Assembly: GCF_041820985.1 (NCBI RefSeq)
Contig: NZ_JBGUAU010000004.1
Location: 62,001-126,000, forward strand
Direction of reading: 5' to 3'
Length of the DNA: 64,000 nucleotides
From: Evansella sp041820985
Lineage (GTDB): Bacteria; Bacillota; Bacilli; Bacillales; Salisediminibacteriaceae
The position numbers and the translations under genes were made by a program. The notes beneath the pieces are model-generated. The model was not told the origin of the DNA and searched no databases. It worked only from the letters and a program-made list of their open reading frames with translations. This document shows, in pieces, positions 17,080 through 26,531 of the stretch (the stretch's first letter is position 1; the number at the start of each line of letters is the position of its first letter).

Positions 17080-17110
17080 AAACACATAGGAGATTCTCCT
17101 ATGTGTTTTA
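17078..17110 (+). terminator. Terminator of sigW-rsiW
   Basis: AAACACATAGGAG pairs perfectly with CTCCTATGTGTTT around ATT, followed by T. Confidence 0.92.
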
Positions 17111-17144
17111 CTTAGGGTTCTAAAACATAAACAAATATATTTTG

Positions 17145-17153
17145 TGTTATAAT
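17145..17153 (+). promoter_or_regulatory. Extended -10 promoter of cdaA
   Basis: TGTTATAAT gives TG-n-TATAAT about 80 bases before cdaA. No good -35 is visible at 17 bases. Confidence 0.5.
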
Positions 17154-17233
17154 GTTAAAGTTACGAAAACTGTGGAATAAATGATAATGTATATAGTTCG
17201 ACTTAACCAAAGTCCATTTTGGGGGAAAGAAAC

Positions 17234-18052
17234 ATGCTTGAAAATATTTCGTTACTAGCAATGTTTGTTATTGTCATAGATATAGTGCTTGTAGCTTATG
17301 TGATCTATAAGCTTATAATGGTAATTCGAGGTACACGTGCCGTGCAGCTCGTAAAAGGGATTACTGTCATTTTAGTTGTATGGATACTAAGTAGATTTTT
17401 CGGATTGATCACCTTAGAGTGGGTTACGCAACAGGCAGTAGTTTATGGTCCGTTAGCGATTATTATTATATTCCAACCGGAGCTGAGACGAGCACTGGAG
17501 CAATTGGGGCGAGGACGTTTATTTGCTAAGAGCTCTGTGGCAGAGGAAGAAGAATTGAAAAATTCTATTGAACATATTATTAAAGCCTCTAGTTATATGG
17601 GGAAACGTAGAATTGGAGCATTAATCTCACTTGAACGTGAGACTGGTATGAACGATTATATTGAAACTGGAATTTCCATGAACGCTCGTCTTACATCTGA
17701 GCTACTGATTAATGTTTTTATTCCCAATACACCGTTGCATGATGGGGCAGTTATTTTAAAAAATAATGAAATTATGGCAGCTGGCTGTTATTTACCTTTA
17801 TCAGAGAATCCATTTATCTCAAAAGAACTAGGAACGAGACACCGTGCGGCATTGGGAGTTAGTGAGGTAACAGATTCCATTACATTAGTTGTTTCAGAGG
17901 AAACTGGGGGCATTTCGGTAACAAAGAATGGAGAACTACACCGAAATCTAGATGAAGACGCACTACGGACTTTATTAGAAAATGAACTTTTGAATAGAGA
18001 TCAACAAAATGGAACTTCTCTCTGGCAGTGGGGAGGTAAGAAAAATGGATAA
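17234..18052 (+). CDS. cdaA: Membrane diadenylate cyclase CdaA
   Basis: Makes cyclic di-AMP from two ATP. The 272-residue protein has three N-terminal transmembrane helices (about 8-80) and a DisA_N cyclase domain. The catalytic motifs are DGA near residue 170 (LHDGAVI) and RHR near 202 (GTRHRAALG). The ATG at 17234 follows GGGGGAAAG; the TTG at 17219 overlaps that site. It overlaps cdaR by eight bases. The order cdaA-cdaR-glmM is conserved in Firmicutes and the products interact. Confidence 0.96.
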   Translation: MLENISLLAMFVIVIDIVLVAYVIYKLIMVIRGTRAVQLVKGITVILVVWILSRFFGLITLEWVTQQAVVYGPLAIIIIFQPELRRALEQLGRGRLFAKSSVAEEEELKNSIEHIIKASSYMGKRRIGALISLERETGMNDYIETGISMNARLTSELLINVFIPNTPLHDGAVILKNNEIMAAGCYLPLSENPFISKELGTRHRAALGVSEVTDSITLVVSEETGGISVTKNGELHRNLDEDALRTLLENELLNRDQQNGTSLWQWGGKKNG

Positions 18053-19355
18053 ATGGTTTCATAATACATGGTTTATTAAAGGAATATCCTTGTTAATTGC
18101 AATTATGTTATATCTCGTAGTGAATATGGAAAGTGGAACAAATCAACCTGGGGGGCTTCCCATCACTCATGGGACAAAGTATCTTGGAGAAGTGGAATTA
18201 AATGTCCTATATGATGAAGAAAATTATGTGATTACAGATGTGTCATCAGAAACGGTCGAAGTTAACTTACGAGGACCACAAGCTATACTAACAAGCTTAT
18301 CTCTTGAGAGACCAGTAAGATATGAATTATTTGTAGATGTTAGAGATATGGAGCCAGGAGAATATTATGTAGAAGTACAACACCGAAATTTTCCTAGCGA
18401 TATTTCTGTAAATATACAGCCTAGAAATGTTAGAGTTATTATCCAAGAGCGACAAACAATTTCAGTACCTGTCCAAATAGAACTGGTAAATGAAGGTGAT
18501 ATTGAAGCTGGATATACCATAGGTACTCCAACATCATCACCTTCGAATGTGGATATTACAGCAGCTAGAGGTATTATTGATCAAATTGCTTATGTCCGTG
18601 CTAGTGTAGATGTAGCAGGGAGAAATGCTACATTCCAAGAAACGGCAAGAATCGTTGTACTAGATCGAAACGGAAATGAGTTGAATCTCAATACTGATCC
18701 ACCTGCAGTAGATGTAACAGTTCCTATTACAAGCCCTAATAAGGAAGTACCGTTACGGATTGGAAGAGGGGGAGAACTTCCAAGTGGAATTGCTATAGAC
18801 TCTATTACACCGGAACCAGCAACAGTGACGATTTACGGTCCAGTTCCTGTAATTAATGAGATTTCTTTTATTGATCTAGAAGAGATTAATTTGGATTCAA
18901 TCACGGAAGATACAACTCTTGAAGTAGAAGTTCCTATACCGAATGGGGTCGAACGTGTAGAGCCTGAGGTAGTTACAATAACAATTGATGTAACCCAAGA
19001 AGAAACAAGAGTGTTCTCAGATTTTGTCATAGATGTTACTGGAGTACCTGAAGATTATACTTACTCATTTTTATCTCCAGAAGAAGGAACACTTAACCTT
19101 AATGTTATGGGAAGTCCAACAGTATTAGGAAGATTAGAAAGAAGTGATTTACAATTATACGTAAATCTGGAAGGATTATCTGCAGGAGAGCACGAAGTTC
19201 CACTCCAATTTAGTGGACCACAGAATGTTTGGATGAACACAGAGCGTGCAACTGTTCAAGTTCTAATCTCCGATACTGAATCTCAAGAAAGTATGTCATT
19301 CAATGATGAAAGTGAAGTAGAAGAAGACGAACAAGAAGTAGAGGATACTTCTTGA
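18045..19355 (+). CDS. cdaR: CdaA regulatory protein CdaR (YbbR)
   Basis: A 436-residue regulator of CdaA. One N-terminal membrane anchor (about 12-30) is followed by four extracytoplasmic YbbR domains (roughly 45-135, 140-230, 235-315, 325-415) and an acidic tail rich in Glu and Asp. The ATG at 18045 follows GGGGAGGT and lies inside the end of cdaA, so translation is coupled. The usual B. subtilis length is somewhat greater; the difference seems to be in the tail. Confidence 0.93.
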   Translation: MDKWFHNTWFIKGISLLIAIMLYLVVNMESGTNQPGGLPITHGTKYLGEVELNVLYDEENYVITDVSSETVEVNLRGPQAILTSLSLERPVRYELFVDVRDMEPGEYYVEVQHRNFPSDISVNIQPRNVRVIIQERQTISVPVQIELVNEGDIEAGYTIGTPTSSPSNVDITAARGIIDQIAYVRASVDVAGRNATFQETARIVVLDRNGNELNLNTDPPAVDVTVPITSPNKEVPLRIGRGGELPSGIAIDSITPEPATVTIYGPVPVINEISFIDLEEINLDSITEDTTLEVEVPIPNGVERVEPEVVTITIDVTQEETRVFSDFVIDVTGVPEDYTYSFLSPEEGTLNLNVMGSPTVLGRLERSDLQLYVNLEGLSAGEHEVPLQFSGPQNVWMNTERATVQVLISDTESQESMSFNDESEVEEDEQEVEDTS

Positions 19356-19411
19356 GAATATGTGGGAGTTTTCAAAGTAATAAGGAAATGAAACCTTAAG
19401 GAGAGATTGAA

Positions 19412-20773
19412 ATGGGAAAGTTTTTCGGAACAGATGGTGTGAGAGGGGTTGCCAATAAAGAATTAACGCCAGAATTAGCATTTAAACTTGGTAGATTTGG
19501 TGGATACGTGCTTACAAAGGAAACAACAAAACCAAAAATTCTAATTGGTCGAGATACTCGAATTTCGGGGCATATGTTAGAAGGGGCGTTAGTAGCAGGT
19601 TTATTATCAATAGGAGCAGAAGTTATGCGATTAGGTGTAATCTCGACTCCTGGAGTAGCGTTCTTAACGAAGGCTCTAAGTGCAGATGCAGGGGTTATGA
19701 TTTCTGCATCCCATAACCCAGTAGAAGACAATGGTATTAAGTTTTTCGGCTCAGATGGTTTTAAGCTTCTTGACAGTCAAGAAGCTGAAATAGAGAAGCT
19801 ACTCCACTTGGAAGATAATATGGAGGATGACCTCCCAAGACCGGTCGGTGCGGACATTGGGCAGGTAAATGATTACTTTGAGGGTGGACAGAAATATCTC
19901 CAATTTTTAAAGCAAACGATCGCTGGAGATCTTTCAGGACTTCATATTGTGTTAGACTGTGCCCATGGTGCTGCATCTCCATTGGCAGCGCATCTGTTTG
20001 CTGATTTAGAAGCAGAACAAATCTGTACGATAGGATCTTCTCCAAATGGAGTAAATATAAACGATGGAGTAGGATCTACGCATCCTGATATACTAGCTTC
20101 TGTTGTTCTTGAGAAAAATGCAGACATTGGTCTTGCCTTTGACGGAGATGCGGACAGATTAATCGCTGTTGACGAAAAAGGTAATGTGATAGATGGCGAC
20201 CAAATTATGTTTATTTGTGCGAAATATATGAAGGAACAAGGTCGTCTAAAGCATAATACTGTTGTTACAACGGTAATGAGTAACCTAGGTTTTTACAAAG
20301 CATTAGAGCAAAATAATATCGATACAGCCCAGACTGCTGTAGGTGACCGATACGTAATGGAAGAGATGCGTAAAGGTGGATACAATCTTGGTGGAGAGCA
20401 ATCAGGGCACATTATTTTCCTGGACTATTCAACGACAGGAGATGGTTTGTTAACAGGTATTCAGCTATGCAGTATTGTAAAGGCTACTGGGAAGCCACTA
20501 TCGGAGTTAGCAGCTGAAATGCCTAAGTATCCGCAAAAACTTGTAAATGTTCGAGTTGCAGATAAGCATGCACTTACAAACAATGAAGTAATTGCAGCGG
20601 AAATAGATCAGGTTGAAGCAGAAATGCAAGGAGAAGGCAGAATTTTAGTTCGTCCATCAGGTACAGAACCACTTGTACGTGTCATGGCAGAAGCACCTAC
20701 GGAAGAAATGTGTAACAAATATGTGGAAAAGATCGTCAATGTTGTGAAAAGAGAATTAGGATCTATCGAATAG
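19412..20773 (+). CDS. glmM: Phosphoglucosamine mutase GlmM
   Basis: Interconverts glucosamine-6-phosphate and glucosamine-1-phosphate for UDP-GlcNAc and peptidoglycan synthesis. 453 residues. The phosphoserine loop ISASHNP is near 97-103, the metal loop DGDADR near 244-249, and the C-terminal RPSGTEPLVRVM phosphate-binding loop is present. AAGGAGAG precedes the ATG. GlmM also binds and restrains CdaA in Bacillus. Confidence 0.97.
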   Translation: MGKFFGTDGVRGVANKELTPELAFKLGRFGGYVLTKETTKPKILIGRDTRISGHMLEGALVAGLLSIGAEVMRLGVISTPGVAFLTKALSADAGVMISASHNPVEDNGIKFFGSDGFKLLDSQEAEIEKLLHLEDNMEDDLPRPVGADIGQVNDYFEGGQKYLQFLKQTIAGDLSGLHIVLDCAHGAASPLAAHLFADLEAEQICTIGSSPNGVNINDGVGSTHPDILASVVLEKNADIGLAFDGDADRLIAVDEKGNVIDGDQIMFICAKYMKEQGRLKHNTVVTTVMSNLGFYKALEQNNIDTAQTAVGDRYVMEEMRKGGYNLGGEQSGHIIFLDYSTTGDGLLTGIQLCSIVKATGKPLSELAAEMPKYPQKLVNVRVADKHALTNNEVIAAEIDQVEAEMQGEGRILVRPSGTEPLVRVMAEAPTEEMCNKYVEKIVNVVKRELGSIE

Positions 20774-20782
20774 GTAAAAGTT

Positions 20783-20830
20783 TTATGCATGAATAGCACA
20801 TAAATGTTATTCATGCATATTTTAATTTTA
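20783..20830 (+). terminator. Terminator of cdaA-cdaR-glmM
   Basis: ATGCATGAATA pairs perfectly with TATTCATGCAT around 12 bases, followed by ATTTTAATTTT. Confidence 0.82.
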
Positions 20831-20895
20831 AGAAATGTAAGTATTAGTAAGTTTTAAGGAGGTGATGAAGGATAAACAATTGTAAAAAATTAGGA

Positions 20896-20925
20896 TTGAC
20901 CTTATTTCTTACGATGTAGTATGAT
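20896..20925 (+). promoter_or_regulatory. Sigma-A promoter of glmS
   Basis: TTGACC (20896-20901), an 18-base spacer and TATGAT (20920-20925). The start would be near 20932, about 50 bases before the ribozyme. Confidence 0.75.
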
Positions 20926-20984
20926 AAGTAAGATTCAAAAATAAGGAAGGAGGATAGAAGAGAAAAAATAGTTTTACTATAATA

Positions 20985-21133
20985 AGCGCCTGGACTATCC
21001 AACGGACGGACAAATGGATAGTTGACGAGGAGGAGGATTATCGAGAGTTTCGGCGGATACCTCCCGGTTGAATCATCACAACCGAAAGCAATTACCTAAA
21101 ACGAAGAGGTGACTTTTCGAACAAAAGTAATTG
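20985..21133 (+). ncRNA. glmS ribozyme: glmS glucosamine-6-phosphate-activated ribozyme
   Basis: The conserved core is visible: AGCGCC at 20985-20990 (self-cleavage between A and G), GTTGACGAGG near 21021, GGATTATCGA near 21035, CGGCGG near 21051, the CCTCCCGGTTG...CACAACCG hairpin near 21060-21084, and CAATTAC near 21089 pairing with GTAATTG at 21127-21133. On binding glucosamine-6-phosphate the RNA cleaves its own 5' end and the downstream mRNA is degraded, a feedback on GlmS. It sits directly upstream of glmS. Confidence 0.95.
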
Positions 21134-21174
21134 TATTGTTGATAAATTCAAAACCAATACTATTTATAAAGAGT

Positions 21175-21207
21175 GGGGCAAGAATGCCCCAAAGGCATTT
21201 CTTGCCC
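21175..21207 (+). promoter_or_regulatory. Strong hairpin between glmS ribozyme and start codon
   Basis: GGGGCAAGAATGCC pairs with GGCATTTCTTGCCC (one bulged A) around five bases. It is not followed by T residues, so it is not an obvious intrinsic terminator. It ends five bases before the glmS ribosome site GAGGGAGGA. A role in mRNA stability or translation is possible. Confidence 0.6.
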
Positions 21208-21227
21208 TGCTGAGGGAGGAAATGTAT

Positions 21228-23030
21228 ATGTGTGGAATCGTTGGATATATAGGAACGGAAGATGCGAAAGAAATTTTGTTACGAGGATTAGAGAAATTAG
21301 AATATAGAGGGTATGACTCTGCTGGGATAGCACTTGTAAATGATGAAGGAGTTCATGTTTATAAAGAAAAAGGACGTATTGCTACATTACGTGACGTTGT
21401 GGATTCTAGTGAAGAAGGATCAGTTGGTATAGGTCATACTCGCTGGGCAACTCATGGACCACCTAGTAAAGTAAACGCACATCCACACCGTAGTGTAACA
21501 GAGCGTTATACAATGGTGCATAACGGAGTCATTGAGAATTACGAGCAATTGCGACGAGAATATCTTGCAAATGTAGAGATGATAAGTGACACAGATACAG
21601 AAATCGTTGTTCAGCTTATTGATCGATTTGCGAAAGAGGGAAGTAGTACAGAAGAAGCTTTCCGAAAAGTGTTAAGCCTATTGAAAGGTTCTTACGCAAT
21701 CGCATTGCTTGATAATAATGATGCGGAAACAATTTATGTAGGAAAAAATAAAAGTCCATTACTTGTTGGTTTAAGCGATGGAGTAAATGTTGTTGCTAGT
21801 GATGCAATGGCAATGCTTCATGTGACGAACGAGTTTGTTGAATTAATGGATAAAGAAATTGTTGTCGTTACTCGTGACAATGCAACGATTAAATCATTAG
21901 ATGGCGATGTTATTTCCCGTGATTCCTATATTGCAGAGCTAGATGCTAGTGATATTGAAAAGGGAACATACCCTCACTATATGTTGAAAGAAATTGACGA
22001 GCAACCATATGTTATTCGTAACATTATCTCAAAATATAAAACAGATGATGAAACAATCAAGCTTGAAGAAGACATTCGTCAAGCTATGTTAGATGCAGAC
22101 CGAATATATATTATCGCTGCGGGAACGAGTTATCATGCGGGATTAGTTGGTAAACAGTTAATTGAACGTATTGCTAACAAGCCAGTAGAAACTCATATCG
22201 CAAGTGAATTCTTATATAACATGCCGTTATTAAGTGAAAACCCACTCTTTATATTTATTTCACAAAGTGGAGAAACTGCAGACAGCCGTGGCGTATTAGT
22301 AGCTGTGAAAGAACTAGGCTACAAGACGTTAACTATTACGAACGTTCCTGGTTCTACATTATCCAGAGAAGCGGATCACACGTTACACACGTATGCTGGG
22401 CCTGAAATCGCAGTTGCTTCAACAAAAGCATATACAGCTCAAATGGCTGTATTAGCAATTCTTGCTGTAGATACAGCAAAAGCAGCAGGTATTACAATGA
22501 ACTTTGATCCTCTCCAAGAGCTTGCGATCGTAGCAAACGCAATGGAGACGTTAACGGATAAAAAAGATGTGATGGAGCAAATTGCTCGTGATTATTTAAG
22601 TGTTAGTAGAAACTGCTTCTTTATTGGTCGTGCTGCTGACTATTATGTATGTCTTGAAGGAGCATTAAAGCTTAAAGAGATTTCATATATTCAAGCGGAA
22701 GGTTTTGCAGGTGGAGAATTAAAGCATGGTACCATTGCGTTAATTGAAGATGGAACACCTGTAATTGGAATTGCAACGCAAGAGCATGTAAATCTAAGTA
22801 TCCGTGGGAACATGAAGGAAGTTGTGGCTCGTGGCGCATCTCCTTGTATGATCAGCATGGAGGGTCAAGAGGAAGAAGACGATCAACTCGTGATTCCTCA
22901 CGTGCATGAATACCTTACTCCATTAGTAAGTGTCATTCCGTTACAATTAATTTCTTATTACGCTGCATTGCACCGTGATTGCGACGTAGATAAACCAAGA
23001 AATTTAGCGAAGTCCGTAACGGTGGAGTAG
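21228..23030 (+). CDS. glmS: Glutamine-fructose-6-phosphate aminotransferase GlmS
   Basis: Makes glucosamine-6-phosphate from fructose-6-phosphate and glutamine. 600 residues. The N-terminal glutaminase nucleophile must be Cys directly after the removed Met, so the start is the ATG at 21228 (MCGIVGYIG) rather than the ATG at 21222; GAGGGAGGA lies just upstream. Two SIS sugar-isomerase domains follow (about 285-420 and 455-590), ending DKPRNLAKSVTVE as in other GlmS. Controlled by the upstream ribozyme. Confidence 0.98.
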   Translation: MCGIVGYIGTEDAKEILLRGLEKLEYRGYDSAGIALVNDEGVHVYKEKGRIATLRDVVDSSEEGSVGIGHTRWATHGPPSKVNAHPHRSVTERYTMVHNGVIENYEQLRREYLANVEMISDTDTEIVVQLIDRFAKEGSSTEEAFRKVLSLLKGSYAIALLDNNDAETIYVGKNKSPLLVGLSDGVNVVASDAMAMLHVTNEFVELMDKEIVVVTRDNATIKSLDGDVISRDSYIAELDASDIEKGTYPHYMLKEIDEQPYVIRNIISKYKTDDETIKLEEDIRQAMLDADRIYIIAAGTSYHAGLVGKQLIERIANKPVETHIASEFLYNMPLLSENPLFIFISQSGETADSRGVLVAVKELGYKTLTITNVPGSTLSREADHTLHTYAGPEIAVASTKAYTAQMAVLAILAVDTAKAAGITMNFDPLQELAIVANAMETLTDKKDVMEQIARDYLSVSRNCFFIGRAADYYVCLEGALKLKEISYIQAEGFAGGELKHGTIALIEDGTPVIGIATQEHVNLSIRGNMKEVVARGASPCMISMEGQEEEDDQLVIPHVHEYLTPLVSVIPLQLISYYAALHRDCDVDKPRNLAKSVTVE

Positions 23031-23084
23031 TCGTTGAAATAGAAAATAAAATTTTTGTGGATTTAAAAGAAAGATGTACCGTTT

Positions 23085-23121
23085 TACCCCTTTAGATATG
23101 ATTATCTAAAGGGGTATTTTT
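23085..23121 (+). terminator. Terminator of glmS
   Basis: TACCCCTTTAGATA pairs perfectly with TATCTAAAGGGGTA around TGAT, followed by TTTTT. Confidence 0.93.
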
Positions 23122-23162
23122 ATGTCAAAACAAAAAGAACATCTGAGATTGAACTTATCCCC

Positions 23163-23250
23163 CTGCTAAATTCTCTTTCCTATTTCCCTGCTAAAAAGTT
23201 GGTTCCCATGCTAAAAAGTCGGTACCTACTGCTAAATAGTTGGTATCCGG
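23163..23250. repeat. 20-21-bp tandem repeats (GCTAAAAAGTTGGTACC)
   Basis: Units beginning CTGCTAAA occur at about 23163 (degenerate), 23188, 23208 (ATGCTAAA) and 23229, each with AGTTGGT or AGTCGGT and CC. Inverted relatives of the same word (GGTACCAACTTTTTAACA and ACTTTTTAGCAGGGG) occur near 23533, 23869 and 24062. No coding frame. Confidence 0.7.
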
Positions 23251-23333
23251 AGCAGAAGGAAGAATGACGAAATAAGAGCAGGCGAACAATATGTACTCAA
23301 TTAATAATCAATCGTAAAATCAATATCAATCAA

Positions 23334-23368
23334 GGCTGGATCCAATACGGGTTCAGTCTTTTTTCTTT
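23334..23368 (+). terminator. Orphan terminator-like hairpin (GGCTGGATCC)
   Basis: GGCTGGATCC pairs over ten positions, with wobbles, with GGGTTCAGTC, followed by TTTTTTCTTTT. No gene ends upstream. A near-identical hairpin lies at 31773. Confidence 0.5.
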
Positions 23369-23431
23369 TATCCAATCTACCTCTAATCCCTTTTCCAGTA
23401 AGGCCTTCAGTCGTTTCCCAATCCATAAATC

Positions 23432-23930
23432 AGTAGGATTTCCAATCTCTATTCAATTTGTTTCCTAACTGTAACACCATCCCAAAATTGCTACACTTCC
23501 CTTCTTTTCTCCTGTCTCTTTCCTCCATTTTGGGTACCAACTTTTTAACATTGTCAGAATATTCTATACAACTAGGAACGGAAAAAAGAGGGGGGAAACG
23601 GGGGTTTTGGGGAAGAACTTAATAACATTGCCTGTGGGTCTAAAAACGGCGAGAAGCCTTGGGGGAGAAGGGATGGGAAGGGGTTGGGGGAGAAACCGAC
23701 AAAGTAACAGGTGCATAAATCCCTTGTCCAATAAGGGTTTCATCGGTATTTCAACTCTAGAACCGTAGGATATTCAATCTCTATTCAGTGTGTTTCCTAA
23801 CTGTAAAACCATCCTAGTATAGCAGCATTTCCTTTCTTTTCTCCTAATTCTTCTCTCCATTACGGAACAACTTTTTAACATTGTCCGAATATTCCGTACA
23901 ACCCAGAACAGAAAAAAGAGGGAAAAATGG
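23432..23930. repeat. Duplicated 160-bp element, copies A and B
   Basis: Copy A (23432-23595) and copy B (23763-23930) share in order GTAGGAT, CAATCTCTATTCA, TGTTTCCTAACTGTAA, ACCATCC, a pyrimidine tract (CTTTTCTCC), CAACTTTTTAACATTGTC, GAATATTC, ACAAC and GAAAAAAGAGG. Between the copies the plus strand is purine-rich with G-runs. Shorter relatives lie at 25801 and 29163. Confidence 0.75.
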
Positions 23931-24292
23931 CGAAAAAGAAGCCTTTTGAGGGAAGGACTATTTAGCATAATGGAATGAAGAAAAAAGGCGAGAAAAGAGG
24001 GGGAGGGCTTAGAGATGCAAGGGTTTGAGGGGAGTGAGGGAGGGCGAGGAGATGGGGAAAGACTTTTTAGCAGGGGAATATAGTAGAGGAAAGAAAAATG
24101 AAGAGAAAAGGGAAAAATCGTTTTTCATCAATCTCTTACTTAATAAAAAACAATATAGTTTAAAAATAATCTGTTTTTCTTCTCAGCATATCTAGTATAT
24201 TGGTCTATATTCATGCAAAGGAATAATAATCTCTCCAGTTTGAATGGTAGAACAGGCTTCGACTTCTGGATAGATTCCTGGTTAGTGACAGT

Positions 24293-24433
24293 ATGATTGA
24301 AAGTAAGGATAAAGCTATTCGTTCTAGGCTAAGTAAAGCAAGAAAGATAGAAGTTGAATTTCGTGTTAATCTGGATGAAATAGTAAGAGAAGATGAGAAA
24401 ATGTTTAATACGTTGATACCAATAAAGAAGTAA
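24293..24433 (+). pseudogene. Possible gene remnant (46 codons)
   Basis: A 46-codon frame with a charged, helix-like product (MIESKDKAIRSRLSK...), continuing open upstream to 24251 but without a ribosome site. Codon use looks Bacillus-like, which suggests the tail of a decayed gene. I do not recognise the family. Confidence 0.25.
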
Positions 24434-24603
24434 TTTACTGATTCCAATGGATCAATACAGAATGCCTTACGAAAGTATTATATCTTTGTTAACAAAACTG
24501 AATTTCCTAGAATAAATCAATATGAAAAGATTCATGCTAGGTGAGAATATAAGAGGAGTGAATACGGACACAAACATACCACCAGTTCACTAATCCTATA
24601 TAA

Positions 24604-24650
24604 CTAAAAAGCCCAGTTATGCATAAAATACTGCATATTTGGGCTTTTTG
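24604..24650. terminator. Bidirectional terminator
   Basis: AAAAAGCCCA pairs perfectly with TGGGCTTTTT, with an inner ATGCA/TGCAT pair. It can serve the minus-strand gene ending at 24719. Confidence 0.8.
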
Positions 24651-24718
24651 AAATATAAGGTTATGTCACTAACGCTCGCCGTTTGTGCCACAGCAGCGAC
24701 AACGACCTGTAGTGAACG

Positions 24719-24958
24719 TTAAAGGAACGTGTAGTAGATAATTCCCGAAATCACTATCAGTGGAATAAAGAAAATACAAATAAACAGTAGAGACTTCTTA
24801 TAAGCCTTGATATAAGAACGTATATTCATCCCCTTATCTTCATTTGTAGCTAATTCCATTGCTAAGTAGACAATGACTAGCAACGCTATTCCAATACCAA
24901 TTACCCAACTGATTTCTACCACCTCCAGTTGTTGTGGAATTCTCCCCGTTAGAACCAC
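24719..24958 (-). CDS. Small two-helix membrane protein (uncertain start)
   Basis: A frame of 79 codons with two hydrophobic helices (about 18-35 and 55-78) separated by a charged loop (ELATNEDKGMNIRSYIKAYKK). It is followed on its strand by the terminator at 24604-24650. The start is unclear: a GTG at 24958 has no ribosome site, while a GGAGG sits at about codons 15-16 without a standard start after it. It may be a decayed or atypically initiated gene. No family recognised. Confidence 0.45.
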   Translation of the reverse strand: MVLTGRIPQQLEVVEISWVIGIGIALLVIVYLAMELATNEDKGMNIRSYIKAYKKSLLFICIFFIPLIVISGIIYYTFL

Positions 24959-25029
24959 AACGAAAAACGACAGATTATGATGCTATCGCAACCCCGTTTG
25001 TTAACTTCATTAATTTACAAATTGAAACC

Positions 25030-25497
25030 TTATTCAAATGATTCTGCAATAACAATTAAGCTCTCTTCATCTAAAGTAGCACCTGAATTTAATTCATACG
25101 TTAGCCCGTCATCTTCCCATTTGATTGTTGTTTCGTTTTCACGGCGAGAAATAAGAGCATTTTTGTCTTCTAACTTAATTTCTTCCCAATCGAAATTTTC
25201 ACTATGAGATAACTCAACCTTGGATGCATAATAGTCAAACCCTTTTCCATTACTTGAACTGCCATGAACATGAGCAATCACTTGTTCCTCATCATGTGTA
25301 ATTATATTAATTCCTCGTATTTTTATTTCTTCTGGAAAATAAGTAGGTTGTTTAATTTCAAATTCCAGCTCATTAAAACCTTCCTTTAAATCACTCTCAC
25401 CGTACATTGTCTCATCAATTTCAACTGATTGAGTATCGAAATAAATATAAGTCCCAATTAAAAAAATAATGATACCGATGATGGAATATTTTTTCAT
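25030..25497 (-). CDS. Membrane-anchored DUF4367-like protein
   Basis: A 155-residue protein with an N-terminal membrane anchor (4-20) and an extracytoplasmic beta-rich domain ending in LTYELNSGATLDEESLIVIAESF-type sequence, which resembles the DUF4367 C-terminal pattern found in Bacillus membrane proteins and anti-sigma-like factors. TAGGAGG is seven bases before the ATG. Function unknown. Confidence 0.7.
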   Translation of the reverse strand: MKKYSIIGIIIFLIGTYIYFDTQSVEIDETMYGESDLKEGFNELEFEIKQPTYFPEEIKIRGINIITHDEEQVIAHVHGSSSNGKGFDYYASKVELSHSENFDWEEIKLEDKNALISRRENETTIKWEDDGLTYELNSGATLDEESLIVIAESFE

Positions 25498-26204
25498 GAC
25501 TACCTCCTAAGAAGTGATTGAATCATTTATAGCTCTTCTCCCCGTTTAGTGCAATATGAATCCTAAAAAGCAATGTATAATTATAACTTTACATACAAAA
25601 CATTCCAATACTAATTATACACTATTTACAGCCCTAAATTGCAGTAAACATGATGTCATTTTAAAAAGTATTGAAACTACGACGGTCTTTCAATACACAT
25701 CCAATAGTGATTCAGTATATTTTGTACAGTAACTCTTCAATCTTGTATCCATTATTGCTCAGTTATTACTCATCGTATTATTCCAGATTTTCCTCAACCT
25801 CTTTTCAGAGTGATACCCAACTGTAACCACCATGCCAAAATTACTATACTTCCAATCTGTTGATAAGAAAAGGTAGAACTAGAATAGACCATATTAAACG
25901 TCATTAAACGTCGCTTCAATCCACAGCGATTGTCGTCCGTTAGAGGGACATTACTTTATTCAGTCAGAGACATTGTAGTCTTGCCTGTCCTGTTGTAGCT
26001 TGCTACTAGAGGTTAATTGTGGATACTGGGAGGAAAATGAAAGTCCTTACAATATCAAATTACCATTTCCAGTTTTACCCACCTACTATATAATTAGTTT
26101 AACTATTATTAGATTATTCTAGTAACTATCTTCCCGATAAGGAAGAGAATCAAGATGAAACAATAAGTTTTTCGAATTGGAACGATAATAAAAGAGGTGG
26201 CATA
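25498..26204. other. Intergenic stretch with repeat copy D
   Basis: About 700 bases without a supported gene. A degenerate copy of the accessory element lies at 25801-25852 (ACCCAACTGTAACCACCATG then CCAAAATTACTATACTTCC). TTAAACGTC is repeated at about 25892 and 25903. Nothing else recognised. Confidence 0.5.
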
Positions 26205-26531
26205 TTGAAGAACTATTATTGGATTGTAAGTGCGATAGTTAACTATGTGTTAGGAATCGTATTTGTTATTCCCGGTGGATTCTTGTTTATTTTTATCCTC
26301 TATCTGTTGGAAGAGACAGTGGGGTGGGTAATAGATCCCACTTTGGAGCCGGATTTTCTACTAGGGGCGTTGTTTTTTGCAACAATAACTGGTCTTTTCT
26401 ATTTTCCTATTTTAATTGTAGTTAATGTCTTTATATATAAGCGACTACTTGCTAAGAAGTATTTGTATTATCTATTTGTTGTTCTCTTTTTGGCATTGGG
26501 TGTTTTTTCGTTTCTCTATTACAAACAGTAA
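26205..26531 (+). CDS. Small membrane protein, paralogue 1 of 3
   Basis: A 108-residue protein with three hydrophobic segments (5-35, 52-75, 85-105). It shares the pattern W-x-DPTxEP-D/E-x2-F, then FYFPI-x3-NVFIYKRLLAKKYLY, with the proteins at 27707 and 28054. TTG start with AGAGGTGG upstream. Family not recognised; three related copies within 2.2 kb suggest local duplication. Confidence 0.7.
   Translation: MKNYYWIVSAIVNYVLGIVFVIPGGFLFIFILYLLEETVGWVIDPTLEPDFLLGALFFATITGLFYFPILIVVNVFIYKRLLAKKYLYYLFVVLFLALGVFSFLYYKQ

Larger units (their letters stand above)
23122..24292. other. Non-coding accessory stretch after glmS
   Basis: About 1.2 kb without a credible gene. It holds the 20-21-bp repeats, the orphan hairpin, duplicated copies A and B, and long plus-strand purine runs (about 23575-23700 and 23890-24110). 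Open frames here are short and lack ribosome sites. Confidence 0.6.
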
